Source: Corydoras sp. C115
Taxonomy: Eukaryota; Chordata; Actinopteri; Siluriformes; Callichthyidae
Direction of reading: 5' to 3'
DNA length: 64,000 nucleotides
Assembly: GCA_019802505.1 (NCBI GenBank)
Contig: JAFMOC010000088.1
Location: 392,001 to 456,000, forward strand
Shown: positions 32,700 to 45,237 of the stretch, piece after piece
How positions within the stretch are numbered: the stretch's first letter is position 1
Layout of the letters: each line of letters starts with the position of its first letter
The notes under the pieces: generated by a model
What the model was told of the DNA's origin: nothing
Seen by the model: the letters and a program-made list of their open reading frames with translations, nothing else
The model's database searches: none
Translations under genes and position numbers: made by a program

Positions 32700-34320
32700 T
32701 ATAATTATGTATGTAGCGGACGATGGCACGAGAGACCCCAAATGTACCTTTTGACTACGACGGGGTATAAGCCCCAGAGGGAAAGAGAGTGAGTGTGTAA
32801 ATACTAATTATTATTACAAATGCCCCAAATTGATCACAATGTCCTAGGTTCACCACAAGTTTGTGCAGGGTTCTGTTTCCAATCATAGACATTTTTCTTT
32901 CAACCGTAACCAAGTATATTCTTAAAATCTTTGTTTGTTAAAATGGTTGCAAAACACACATACACACTACGGTGGGTAGGATTAGGGGTAAAAAACATCA
33001 AAATAAACATCAAAGTAACATCAATAACGAACACAATTACTAACAAAATAAATCCAAAAGACAAGAGAGGGCTTACCAGAGGGCAGACCATAACTGCGGG
33101 GTGGGTCAAAAGGACCACACGTGATATACACTGCACTGTACACCCAAGTGATGCTAACCTACCATGCAAGTGAACGCACGGACACAGGTACCCACCACCA
33201 TTGGCTTGGCCCCCTCTACAGGTCGTCCTGAACCTGCTGAAAAGGAAAATATATGCCGTTACAATACTTACAGAAAAAGGGGCTAAGCCCACAAAACATG
33301 TATCAAAATCAAAACAGAAAAAGGAAAATACACCAAGAAGAAATCACAAACTGGAAAATAAATAAATCCAACAACAATAGGCACACAATAGAATCGGATA
33401 AACAGCATACACGATAATAATTTGGTAATACCCCCGTACCACCCCACTGCACACACTCTGGTTATATTTAACACACGCACGCTGCCGGTGACAATGGCAG
33501 AACGCGGCCCCTCCCAGTGGGGTGCCGTCGCAGCTCAAGACGAGCAGCAGCGTGTGAATAACCTATAATAAAACAGGACGGAACAGCACTGTACAAAACA
33601 CAACAGAACTACACAGCAGCCGAAACACGGCACCAGAACTGCACAGCAGAACAGCAAAACGCCACCGCAGAACAGCAGCACAGCAGCACAGCAGCCGGAG
33701 CTAAGCCTGACAATACAGGACTGGTTACACGCCCAATGATCGGATTGAGAGCACCTGGCAACCTACAGGCGAACAACGTTTCAATTTTAGCTAAACCCAT
33801 TAATAATTACGCTTTACTCATAGGAACAATATTAAAAATGACACTACTTACCCGCAATCCAATATTTATATACACCAACCTGAATACCAGCTGGTCTTGG
33901 AGACAAAAGTCATGGGTATGTATCCTACATGAAAGAAGGAAGCATTAGCAGCAAAGCCATACCAAGCGATTGCAAACAAACACGTTGCCGAACCACCACA
34001 TACCAGAGCTCGGGAAGACACGAAACTACATAAACCACTGCGAGGCACAGATAAAACCCAAAGGAGCCACTTTAACACGCCGGCCACTGAGTGCCAAACT
34101 CTCTCCATGAGGGACGTGAAGACACCGACCTCTGTCTTCACAGACATTGTTCATGAAAGAGCAGCGGCCGTGATGAACTGCATGAAACAGCCAGAGCTTG
34201 CTCCCCTACCACGTCGGCTCCATGAGTTTAAATACTCCCGCTCATGCTGGACAACAAGTCAGTGTGATGATGTAACCACTAATGCCACACGGCTGCAACA
34301 CAATTAAAAGCGGCGGAGCA
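32700..34320 (-). other. Unidentified GC-richer repeat-like region
   Basis: Base composition changes here compared with the AT-rich flanks. On the minus strand a TATA-like GAGTATTTAAACTC sits near 34230, followed by a frame (MSVKTEVGVFTSL..., 34147-33866) without a known domain. 33600-33710 is a CAG/CTG-rich low-complexity stretch. The pattern suggests a long LTR or leader of an unknown element; no terminal repeats, protease or RT were found. Confidence 0.3.
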
Positions 34321-34510
34321 CCACCACATTAAGATAGGTAAGAAGGTAAGGTAAAACACAATTAAAATGTATATACAACAAAACAAAAGAATTTCCTATA
34401 GAAATTAGTCTAGAAAAAAAAATATATATTAGTTCTATTATTATTAAATGTCTTAGTCCAATTTAGTATAATCACATTCTATAAATAAAATTTCTTAATA
34501 CTATTTTACC

Positions 34511-34964
34511 TGTTACAAGTGCCTGGGGCACCTGTCCTTCAATTGGGTGATTCACGGACTCCGTTTGGTGATTGGTTTGTTTTTGTGCACGTGATTGGGT
34601 GGTTTTCTATTTAGTTTCCGTATTCCCTCTTCCCGGTGCACGTCTTTGTTTCGGTATTTACCAGGTGTTAGTTTGTTCGTTTGTTCCCCCCTTTCTGTTG
34701 GTGTTCCTACACCATTTTTAATAATAAATCCTTGTTTTGGTTTTATGCCCGGTGTCTTTGAACTGTCCTTCCACGCTCAACCACGGTACTACGCTGCGCA
34801 CGATCTCCACGCAGGTTGGATCCGTGGGAGTGTTTTACCCGACGGACCGGTGTACGCATTGTTTCCTGCGTAGCCGTTCCCGGGAAATGCTCAACAGGCG
34901 TAAGCGGCGTACGCAGTTTCCCCGCGTAGCCAATCTCCTCCGGGGAAGAACGAGCTGGCTAACA
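34511..34964 (+). mobile_element. Solo LTR with 5-bp target duplication (same family as 49697-51005)
   Basis: TGTTACAAG at the start and GGCTAACA at the end give TGTTA/TAACA inverted ends. TTACC is duplicated perfectly at 34506-34510 and 34965-34969. The poly(A) signal AATAAA is at 34723-34728. It aligns along its length with both LTRs of the miniature element (ACGCAGGT, GGGAGTGTTT and CGCGTAGCC blocks). A 9-bp inverted repeat around TGG at 34515-34535 lies next to the 5' end. It arose by LTR-LTR recombination of a longer copy. Confidence 0.92.
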
Positions 34965-34969
34965 TTACC

Positions 34970-35884
34970 ACAGTGTTTGACCTATTTTACCATGCTCACC
35001 CCCCCCCCCCCAAACTTGTTTAAGCTGAAAGCTTGAATCAGACAAGTAAACCGTGGTGGAGGGGGGTGAAATAAAGTGTGCTTAGGGGCACTTAGTGCTA
35101 TTGTACAGCCTTAAATTTAAAATGGATAGCCACACCTATTTTAAATGCTCTAAATTTTAAACATAAAGGTGCTAATTAATTAAGTATTCAACATTATATT
35201 CAAGTTTAGCAAACTTAAAACATGGTTTAGCAGCATGATCTAGCTTCATAACAAGAGAAGAAACTTCAGTTTAACTCCCATAATATCACATCCACAGAAA
35301 ATTACATCAGGATTTGTGTGCTTTCTAGGGATAGGAAGTTTGATACAGACGCTTCTAAGTTTATGCCACTTTTCCAACTCTTGCTAAATTGACACAGTGT
35401 ATTCAAGCTTGTGCTGAGTCACTTTATTCACACCCTCATGTGAATATGATGTTTGAAGTTTGGATAATGACAATTAACCATTCAGCCCCTGTCATTCCCA
35501 CTGGACTACTTCACAGTTCTGAGTCTATACATAAGTAAGAAATAAAGTTTAGTAATAAACTTAATTAAGTAATAAACTTAGTATGTTATTTTAAATAAGT
35601 CATAAAGAGTGTTATTCTAATGAATACTCATAAAATACTTCTTAATGTGCTATGTTGTCTGTGTTCCCAGGAGTGGTCATTTAATTATAAAGTGATACTT
35701 GTACTTGTACTTGCACACAAAGGAATTTGTCCTTCTTATTTTACCCATCCTTGCAAACAGACACAGAACACACTGACTTAAAAGTTCAGCAATTAGCATT
35801 AGTCATATTAAATAATCTTCCATTTAACTGAAATCCAATATAAAAAAAGTTGGAGTATATACTATATATATATAGGGGAAATTA
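34970..35884. other. Non-coding stretch with a C13 run
   Basis: C homopolymer at 34999-35011. The remainder is AT-rich with no recognised gene or repeat; a short (TA)n lies at about 35862-35873. Confidence 0.4.
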
Positions 35885-36060
35885 AGAGCAGTCAATTTAT
35901 CTTGAATCCATGTAGTTGGTCTGTGGGATGAAACCGGACAACCAGGAGAAGACCCACACAGACACGGGGAGAACATGGAAACTCCACCCAGATCAGGATT
36001 CGTACCTGGAGCCCCAGAGCTGAGGGGTGAAACGTACAAACGAAGCCACCGATGTAGCCA
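35885..36060 (-). mobile_element. tRNA-SINE 5' fragment, diverged
   Basis: The CAGACACGGGGAGAACATGG and AAACTCCACCCAGAT boxes and an altered B box (GGATTCGTACC). It ends 14 bases before the TIR transposon. Confidence 0.78.
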
Positions 36061-36074
36061 AACTGTTGCTGTTA

Positions 36075-37798
36075 CAGTTTTCTCAGTAGATTTGGTACAT
36101 TTCTCACATCATGATTTACATTGGCATCACAACAAGTGCATTTCTCAAAACAGTTAGTGCAAACAGCAAAACTCAATGAAATAGCTGCAAAAGCACATAC
36201 TTCACTCAAAATTCTTTGTTTTTGCCTCAAAAGCAAATTTTTAGGTCAATCAATTTGTCAGCGCCATCAAAATATCTTGTCTGTGTGCCATTGTCTACGA
36301 CAAGGCAGTCAAACTACTTAGTCATGTTGTCAGTGCAACAGTGAAGACTGTAAGCATATTCTGATGGAAACTAAGCTTTTGTTTACAAGAATGCTGCACA
36401 TTCTCTGGCATATCAATTGAAACAATCCAGGTTACACACACAAATACAAACTTACAGAACACAAAAGTTACAAATGACTGTATGTGGGAGATGGACAGCA
36501 AGAAATTGGACTGGAATCAAATTTAGAGTAATATTCTTCACTGTATTATTTTCTAACAGCACTGGAATCTTTTGACAAAAAATCAAATTGAAGTTCAGGA
36601 ACGACAACTGTTTGTCTGCACTATATGGAATAAAGGAAAAACTACAAAATTAGAAACTTAGTCTGAATACTCAAAAAAACTTAAGGAATTACTGTAGTGC
36701 TTTCTTTCCTATTCATCCTGATGCTCCTCTCTGTTGGGCCACATTCCCTTCCACAGATCTTCCCTTGCAATGCACCGTGGAAAGAATCTTCTAGAGTGTC
36801 TTTACAGGCATCTGATGTGCCTTTGCAGGCATCTGATGTGATATCCTCACAAGCTGCATCCATAGCAGTCAGCAGGTTCATCTGGACGTGTGGCTGGTGA
36901 TCGTATATCTTCAATCTCCAGGCTGAGTAGAACTCCTCAATATGGTTCAGAAATGGGGAATAGGGTGGGAGGAACTCCATCAGCATTCTATGATGAGTGG
37001 CAAACCATTGCCTGATGGTCTTAGCGTGGTGAAAACTCACATTATCCCAAATTATCACATATTTGGGAAAATCCTCTTGCACCACACCTCTCTCATTATC
37101 AGGGATTAGATCCCTATAGAGGGTGTCCAAGAATGTGATGAGATGCTATAGGGCCCTATAATGGGAATATGTGTAAGCACGCCATTCTCTGACATAGCCG
37201 CACACATCGTGATGTTTCCTCCTCGTTGGCCTGGCACATCAATGGTAGCCCTTATATATATAAAATATATAATGTTTGCCAATTACAGGTTCATGAGATG
37301 CACCTTTGACCTATGTTTCAGACCACTGGATGATGTAAATTTTCACAAATTCCATTAACAGAAAGCCAAGATTCACCTGAGAACAATTTAATCAATTTAA
37401 GACAAATTACCAAACTTTAACATAAAAGTTTTTAAAAAGTGTAAAATAAATGTACAAATTATCTCTGAGCGATAATGACAACATGTTCAGCACTTTTGCA
37501 TATAATGACCTAGGCGATGACATAAGACCTAAATGTTTTGGAGCGTAAGACAATTCAACAGACAATAAGTACAACACATTTTGATAAACATGACATAAGC
37601 AACAGATAATGTAAAAAACAACAGACAATTGTCTATGACCATTTGCAAAATGTACAAAAGAATTTGCAAAATGTGAAACACAATGTGAAATGCAATTATG
37701 ATGTGCACTAGTGACAAGGAGATGTGGAGATTGAATGAACAATTTTGAGAATTTCAATTCTGATCTGAGATATGAACCAAATCGACTGAGAAAAACTG
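36075..37798 (-). mobile_element. Complete IS630/Tc1/mariner-type transposon with TIRs and TA sites
   Basis: The left end CAGTTTTCTCAGTAGATTTG and the reverse complement of the right end, CAGTTTTTCTCAGTCGATTT, form inverted repeats that extend about 40 bases (GGTACATTTCTCACATC versus GGTTCATATCTCAGATC). Each end is flanked by TA (36073-36074 and 37799-37800), the target duplication of this superfamily. A transposase remnant lies inside on the minus strand. The element is 1724 bp, a normal size for an autonomous copy. Confidence 0.88.
36709..37251 (-). pseudogene. DDE transposase (IS630/Tc1-like), C-terminal two thirds
   Basis: On the minus strand, PGQRGGNITMCAA and NGVLTHIPIIGPY are followed, after a frameshift near 37130, by YVIIWDNVSFHHA with a catalytic Asp and LPPYSPFLNHIEEFYSAW with a catalytic Glu. 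About 35 residues separate them by my count. A short tandem duplication (GCATCTGATGTG twice, 36808-36841) precedes a last frame change, after which RRFFPRCIARED and a natural-looking stop (36709-36711) follow. This matches a transposase family common in fish genomes. The N-terminal DNA-binding domain is not recognisable upstream. Confidence 0.82.
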
Positions 37799-37880
37799 TA
37801 ATGACTTTAAGACTATATTGAAATATGTTTTGTCACCTTTATAAAATAAATTCTCATGAAATAAAAAGTATTATCACGAT

Positions 37881-38082
37881 CTCATGCTTAATCCTTAACT
37901 AGGGTCGCATGCAGGGGAGAACATTTTAAGTGCTGGGCAGACACACCCAGGACACAGCACCAGTCCACTACACCCACTTATAGCAATCTAGAGCAGTCGA
38001 TTCACCTTAAATCCACGTTTCTGGGCTGTGGGAGTAAACAAGAAAAGTCCCATGTGGACTTTATATGGAAAGCATGGAAACT
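37881..38082 (-). mobile_element. tRNA-SINE, diverged fragment
   Basis: Carries the GCAGGGGAGAACATTTTAAG, CTGGGCAGACACACCCAGGA and TGGGCTGTGGGAG boxes; the tRNA head is missing. Confidence 0.75.
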
Positions 38083-38083
38083 C

Positions 38084-38172
38084 GTGTAGCTGGTTTTCTA
38101 CTGACATGTGGTGTTCTCATTTGTAAGTCGATTTGGATAAAAGAGTCTGCTAAATGAATAAATGTAAATGTT
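38084..38172 (+). mobile_element. L2 LINE 3' tail (5'-truncated copy)
   Basis: TGTAGCTGGTTTTCTACTGA leads to CATTTGTAAGTCGATTTGGA and ends AATGAATAAATGTAAATG, as in the L2 copy at 47167. Confidence 0.86.
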
Positions 38173-39039
38173 CTTGGATTGTGATTTCAACCTGGATCTT
38201 ACCATGTGCCACCTGTGCTTAGATTAATATATATTAATATATTAATATTAGTGAAACACCTTCTAGAAAGTTACTGTGCATATGTGCAAAAGAAACAAGT
38301 TCATGGTTAATTTTAAAGTCTAATAGATATTTCCCATGGTGTGTTGTGTCCAAATTAAGGACTTTAGTCCTAATGATAAATTCTGCTGCTCTAAACATAT
38401 GATGTACATCCTTCTTATGTGAAGCTGTGCAGCTGAAGTGCCATACAGTCATGCAGTTAGAGAGAACACTCTCAATAGTGCTGTGGTAGGAGTTTCAGGG
38501 ACCATGTTAGATTGTTGGATATGTGGACCCCAAGAGATTTCACACGAGCCATGCATTCAACCACTTCTCTAAAGATAAAGGGGGATGGTAAGACTTTTTT
38601 GCTCTTTTTACCGCTGCAGTTTCTTGATTTTCTTTCAGATTTATCAGTAAGCTACATGCTGCAGTGTCGGAGTATCTGCATAAGAGAACAGTACGCAGAT
38701 TATATTTTTAATACTAAAAACTAATTATGTGGAGCCAGGTTGGAAAAGCTCATGCCATTTATCCTTACGATTGACCAGTTATATTCAAGCAGTCTAGATT
38801 TACTTAGCTTTACTTAGAAGTTGCCTTGAGTTGCAAGCAAACCTTATTAATACTTGTGTAGTGTAATGACATCCCTGACCCTAACCAAGTTGAGAGTCTT
38901 TGAATAAAAGCATCCATCAATAAAATGATTTGAATAAAAACATCCACTAAATGACCATATGTAACCTAATGTGTAGCAGAGTGGTTATTATTTTACACTC
39001 CCATCACTTTCCTAACGAATTCGGAAATAATAAAGGTCT
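38173..39039. other. Unidentified DNA
   Basis: No gene recognised. The segment 38360-38600 is more complex (GAGAACACTCTCAATAGTGC) and may be a decayed LINE on the minus strand, but motifs were not convincing. Confidence 0.3.
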
Positions 39040-39600
39040 GTTGCTTCTTGCTCATCAACTACCAAGGCATGCTGCTTCGCATCATATTCAGGAAATTAAA
39101 GACACACCTGGAATATGACTTTCAGACCCAGCTATTATGAATAACACACTTAAATTATTTTATATTTCAGTTTCTAAATCCAAATCTTCATCAGAAACCA
39201 CTGCACTGGATAATTTTCTATGTAATCTAATTATTTGTAACTCAGGTTCTGTGGTTGCTAATGATCTAGATGCTCCATTAACTATAGAACAAACAATAAA
39301 AACAACTAATAGCATGCAATGCAAAAAAATCCTCAGGTCTGGATGGATTTTCAGTAATTTTTTTAAGAAATCTTAAAATAAACTTGACTTCCTATAATTA
39401 GCTGTGAATAATTAAATGTTTTCTGTGAGAATCCTTTCCTAAGACACTACTACAAGCCTTCATTATTTGACTTTTAAAGAAGGTTAAGGACCCAACCTAA
39501 TGCAACCCCCTTTCACTGTTAGATGTCGATGCTCAGGTGATGGCCCATCCAATTGCTGTAAGGTTCGAAATATATTTTATCACAAATGATAATCCAATGG
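39040..39600 (+). pseudogene. L1-type LINE ORF2 fragment (linker and RT start)
   Basis: Translation shows LKLFYISVSKSKSSS, LDAPLTIEQTIKTTNSM and, in the next frame, SSGLDGFSVIFFKK, the conserved start of an L1-clade RT (GxDGF). After about 100 bases, KKVKDPT and LSLLDVDAQVMAHPIAVR match RT motif 2 (RPISLLNVDYKI-like). Several stops and a small deletion make it non-functional. This is the only L1-clade sequence seen in the window. Confidence 0.75.
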
Positions 39601-39731
39601 AATGCTGTGCATACCGATCATTAGCATGGCCTCTTGCTGTTTTGGTAATTACTTCTAATCAATGTCCTTTGCCATTGACCCCACTTCCTTTCCCCGTCTT
39701 CTATAACTGAAACTAAGATAATGGAAATGAA

Positions 39732-40919
<1,188 letters not shown>

Positions 40920-41170
40920 GCAACTTCAGAATGTACCCTGAAGAAATTTGTGCTGTGGCTGGCATGGCCCACTCGACCTTTCTTTGGGTTTTTAGCAAAA
41001 TTGCTGCCCCCTTACAGCTTTTACACAAAAGGTGATAAACATTTACAGATGGACCAATTGTAATCCCTGACTTATCTGACACGTTGAATGGCTGACCTCT
41101 CCTCCAGTCCTCCAACTTACAAATGCAGAAAAAACTTTTATCATTGAGCTAGATGCATCAGACTTTGGGA
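40920..41170 (+). pseudogene. Gypsy RT/RNase H junction fragment
   Basis: LWVFSKIAAPLQLLHK corresponds to the end of RT (FSKIAAPL) and, after frame changes, LQLTNAEKTFIIELDASDFG to the start of RNase H with its first catalytic Asp. The rest of pol and any LTR are absent nearby. Confidence 0.72.
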
Positions 41171-41605
41171 GCAGACTGTGAAGGAGAGGGCAACAGCACA
41201 TTAGAAATTAAACATCCAGACATCCAGTGTAACAAATTGCATCTATTGGTACAAGTTTTTACATTTCCTCAAGCAGAATTAAAAAATTCTAAAGAATCCA
41301 AAATTATTTCTGGTAACATAGGGTCTAATTGAGGGGCTTAGGTATGCACTGTGTAAGGTTATAATGTATAAGGTTATAGCATATAATGTATAAGCTCATC
41401 TGTCTGATACATCATATAAGTGAAGTAGATCTTTAATGTAGGTTAGTCAGATACTTAAAAGTTTATGTTTATATTACTCTTAATCATTTAAATTTATTTA
41501 TATTTCTAAGTAGATAATCATTTAAATGCATTTTATTTCATTCATTTATCATTTAACTATTTAACCATTTACTATAATTTACTATGATTCTTTAATCAAG
41601 TTGAT
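41171..41605. other. AT-rich spacer
   Basis: Contains CATTTAA/CATTTATCATTT simple sequence near 41500-41570; no gene. Confidence 0.4.
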
Positions 41606-41925
41606 CTTATGAAACTTAAAAGGCCTCACTTTCCCTGGCTTCTTGCTGAGGAATACATGTTAGCTAGTTACTTTCCCGTGGAAAATTATTGGGCTCAAGC
41701 TTCACACGGTTGGGACATGCGTTGCATTGACTAACTGTGGTTCTTTCACGTGCACCTGGCTAGCAGACTGTGGGAAGAATGCCCTTGTTTTGTTTTTTTC
41801 CATCTACCTATATAGCTGTGAATCATAATAAATCAAAACATTGATGATCAACACTCGCGTGGTTGTCGTTTCTTCCCAAACGTTTGTATTTCGGCACTCC
41901 AGTATCAGGGACAGAAGCATTGGGG
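41606..41925 (+). repeat. LTR-like piece related to 12296-12620
   Basis: The second half (CTACCTATATAG, CATAATAAATC, GATCAACACTCGCGTGGTTG, TTTCTTCCCAAACG, CAGTATCAGGGACAG) follows the same order as at 12490-12610. A TATA-like box precedes AATAAA. The following 41960-42050 has a short direct repeat (GGTCAGCTT...GAACCTAAC twice). Confidence 0.4.
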
Positions 41926-42239
41926 CAGTCAGCGTGTTTCCTGACTAATAGCTGACAACTGGGTCAGCTTTTGATTTGGAACCTAACAATTTGAGGCACC
42001 TGCATCGGGACCGTAGCTGTTTGGTCAGCTTGGGATTTGAACCTAACACACTGTTGGAGGTATTACTTTTGTATGGGTCAGTTTTGCTCCACTGGTTCTG
42101 TTCGCCTCCACAGATATAACTATGGTTTTCTTCGAACAGCCTTACTAATGGCCGATGTATTGTGCAACAAACCCTGTATTCAACTGCCATTTTTATTGTA
42201 TGACATCTTGCACACAACCATTTGAGAGCTGCAATTCAA

Positions 42240-42515
42240 CTTAGATGCCAGTATGGTGGAGTTGGGGTAATGCTATGGGGTGGTATTATTAAAGAGTTGG
42301 AGATTTCAGGTTGAAGACTGAGTCAAGATTAACTCCCGAAGCAACTGAACTGGTTTTTAGAAGAATATAATTTTAAAATACTTAGATTATAATCAAAAGT
42401 ATAAAGTATTTGATTGCATGGCTAGCCAGTAAAGACCTTGAAGCTCAAAGTATTTATCTTTCTCCACCTGACCTAAATGCTTTCGAGAACTTGTTGACCC
42501 TTTTTAAATAAGAGT
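42240..42515 (+). pseudogene. Tc1-like transposase remnant
   Basis: YGGVGVMLWGGI matches the KYGGGSVMVWGCI block between the first two catalytic Asp residues, and LSPPDLNAFENL the SPDLNPIENLW block with the Glu, with decayed sequence between. TIRs are not visible. Confidence 0.65.
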
Positions 42516-43056
42516 TTTACAGTAAAGTTTCTAACATAAGTGTCTAAGAATCACGGAATGCTGCTGCACAAAATGTAGGTCAGGTTCAGACACAGACAAT
42601 TTAATTAATTTGAGGCTTATGAGTGTCCTTAAAAAAAGGTATTATTTTTTCTTAAATGTCAGTTTATTTGTAAATTTTGAGTTGCTTGTTTATTATTCTT
42701 GCTTAAACAATTAAAATGAGATTTTAAATATATATATTTTATTTAGTTCTATTATCATTGTTAACTAGTAGTTGCCCAATAATTGTGTACACATTAAAAT
42801 TTTCTTAAGATCAAAATCTTTAACTTAATTAACTTATTTTGACTTGATCAAGATAAATTCTTAAACATACAACTTGCCTAACAATTGTCCACACAGTTAA
42901 TGTTGAAAGAATGTGAACCAAGCAATGATAGATTGTCCTTGGGCTGTACAGAAAAAAATATGATACGTGTTTTTACAGATATATTAGTGGTGCATGGATT
43001 ATTTCCCCTTGTGCGACAGTTGGTAGTGTCTATAATTTAATAGTTTGTTTATAGTT
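42516..43056. other. AT-rich non-coding stretch
   Basis: Nothing recognised. Confidence 0.4.
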
Positions 43057-43440
43057 TTATTTTGTTTCGTTAAAGTCCCCAAGGATTATGAAAAGTAAGT
43101 CAGTGTACTTTTGTTCCAAGATGGGTATTTGGCCAACTAGAGTTTGCGATGCATCATTCACATTGGCAAGGGAAGCTATATAAAGACTGATAAGGATGAA
43201 GGAGTAAAGCTCCCACAGTGAATAAAAAGGCTTGCAGTTAATGAGCAATCACTCGAAGTACTCCCAACATCTGTACACCAGCCTTCGTTAAAAGCAATTC
43301 CACCACCTTTCATTTTTCCTGATTGCTTTGTAATGTGATCTGCTCTATGTAGATTGAAGCCTGGCAGATGCAATCCACCGTCAGGGATGGATTCATTGAG
43401 CCTGTATTGAGTAAGTAGAAGATTTGCCAGGTGTGTCAAT
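43057..43440 (-). pseudogene. LINE endonuclease fragment (jockey-like family of fish)
   Basis: The minus strand carries LNESIPDGGLHLPGFNLHRA, GKMKGGGIAFNEGWCTDV, then in another frame LFINCKPFYS-like LINCKPFYSLWE, IASLANVNDA and IILGDFN. These are ordered motifs of the apurinic-type endonuclease of a LINE family widespread in fish. Fragments of its RT and C-terminus occur at 59840 and 63650, on the plus strand. Confidence 0.78.
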
Positions 43441-44989
43441 GGCAGTGCAGTGTGGAGCTCTCACTGGAGAAGCTTTGCTAGCACACTGATGCACTTTCTC
43501 TCTCAATGTCACCCCAATCTTGTAAAGAGGATTTAAATCTCAATGATACTTTCTAGGTTTGTGAAAAGTGGTGGCCAAGTACTTGTAGGTTGTTAAAGTT
43601 TATGCAATTGTTTCTATTGTTACAAAGATCATACAACAAATACAAGATTAGTTCTAAAGTTTGCTTTGTGAAGGATTCTATTTGTGGTGCCATATTATAG
43701 ATACTGACCATACTGATGCAAAGATACCAGGTATACATACTGATGTCTTTTCAATTGTTCAACTAATGGTGAATCAATTGATAAAACGAGTATGCTCAGT
43801 CATTAAAGTCTAATATTCCCTTTAATTTTCTGACATTCAGGCAGGACTGTAAACACTATAAATCAAATAGAAATCCAGGTTTTATCATGAAAGTTCCTTT
43901 GATTCTTAATGTCAATATTTGCTGCATGCTTTGGATACTAATATTACCATAGTAGCTTGTAAACACTACTGTACATACAGTAGACTGTGAATGCATGGAG
44001 ACTATACTGTATAACTCCATCATTCCCTATTTAAATTTTATATACATGCACATCAAATTTCAGATTCCTAAAAAAGATAATTATGTGCAACTTATTAAAC
44101 AGCTGTCACTCAGCCTTCATATCTCAGAGAAAAGTCAAAAGCCCTTGAAGTAAGTCAATCATTTAGTCATAACAAATTAATTAAAAGAATAATTGAATCA
44201 TTAACACATTAAATATAGCAATTACATTTCATGTCCTACATGAGTGAATCTGAGTGGATTTGATGAGGGTGTGCAAACAAAGCAATGATGTGTTCTAAAC
44301 AATCAGAGTTTACTTTGTTTCCAGTCACAACAGAGCTCCTGATCATCATTCCAGCATCACTTTACTCTTGCTTTTAATTTTGACTGATTTCTAAGCATAA
44401 TAATTACCTTAACCATTGACAGTTAGCCATTAGCCAATATTAAGGTCAAAATATATATTTAATATTTTCCAGTTCGAGATACTTTTATAAAAACAGTAAA
44501 TGCTATTTAATAATAAAAAATTTATATAATTAGAAAGCTATAAAAAAGCATATTTAATAACATATTTAAAATAGGTTAGACTGACTGCATGTACCATAAC
44601 CAATTATTAACCAAATGCCGTGACTGCTGAGTTCCGTCTTGTTATGGCTGAGTTCTGACTAATTTAGGAAAATGACAAGTTCAATTACCTCTTGCACTGA
44701 ATTGTAATATTATAATATAAGGCAATTAGAGCGACATCAATTAAAACTAAATCCTTTTTTTTAAAATAGCATGATGGTTATATGTATTTGACCTAAATAT
44801 TTATTATTAGGTTGCTATTTTTTCCATTTGACAAATGAAAATTTAATCCAGGATTGCAGCAATTTACTACATAGTAAACATTTTACTACATTAATCACTG
44901 CTTTTAGGATGCATTATCAAAATACATAGAATCTACTTTAAATATTGTCAAGGAAGCTGTTTCAGAAAACAAAATAAAATTTATAGAAT
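43441..44989. other. Unique AT-rich DNA, possible conserved element 44090-44420
   Basis: Between 44090 and 44420 the sequence is complex and repeat-free with several TTAATTA/TAATTA-like sites (near 44180-44200). The rest shows nothing recognisable. Confidence 0.25.
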
Positions 44990-45237
44990 GACCCAGGATA
45001 AGGTGCCACTCTATCGCTGGGTAAACTCACTCACACAGACACACACACACAATCACACTATATAGGGCAATTTAGACTATTCAATTTCCCTTGACTTAAC
45101 CTGAATCCATATGTTTTGGACTGTAGAAGGAAACCGAAGAACCCAGTGTAAACCCTATACAGACATGGGGACAACATGAAAACTTCACACAGATTGGGAT
45201 TCGAACCTGAGAGGCAAACATGCTAACCACTAAGCCA
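44990..45237 (-). mobile_element. tRNA-SINE, near full length, diverged
   Basis: CTCTATCGCTGGGTAAACTC, GGATTCGAACC (B box, with part of the head deleted) and GCTAACCACTAAGCCA (A box). Confidence 0.85.

Noticed and set aside
32900..33292. 130-codon hydrophobic minus-strand frame
   Set aside because: Hydrophobicity results from T-rich sequence in the frame; no family and no supporting signals.
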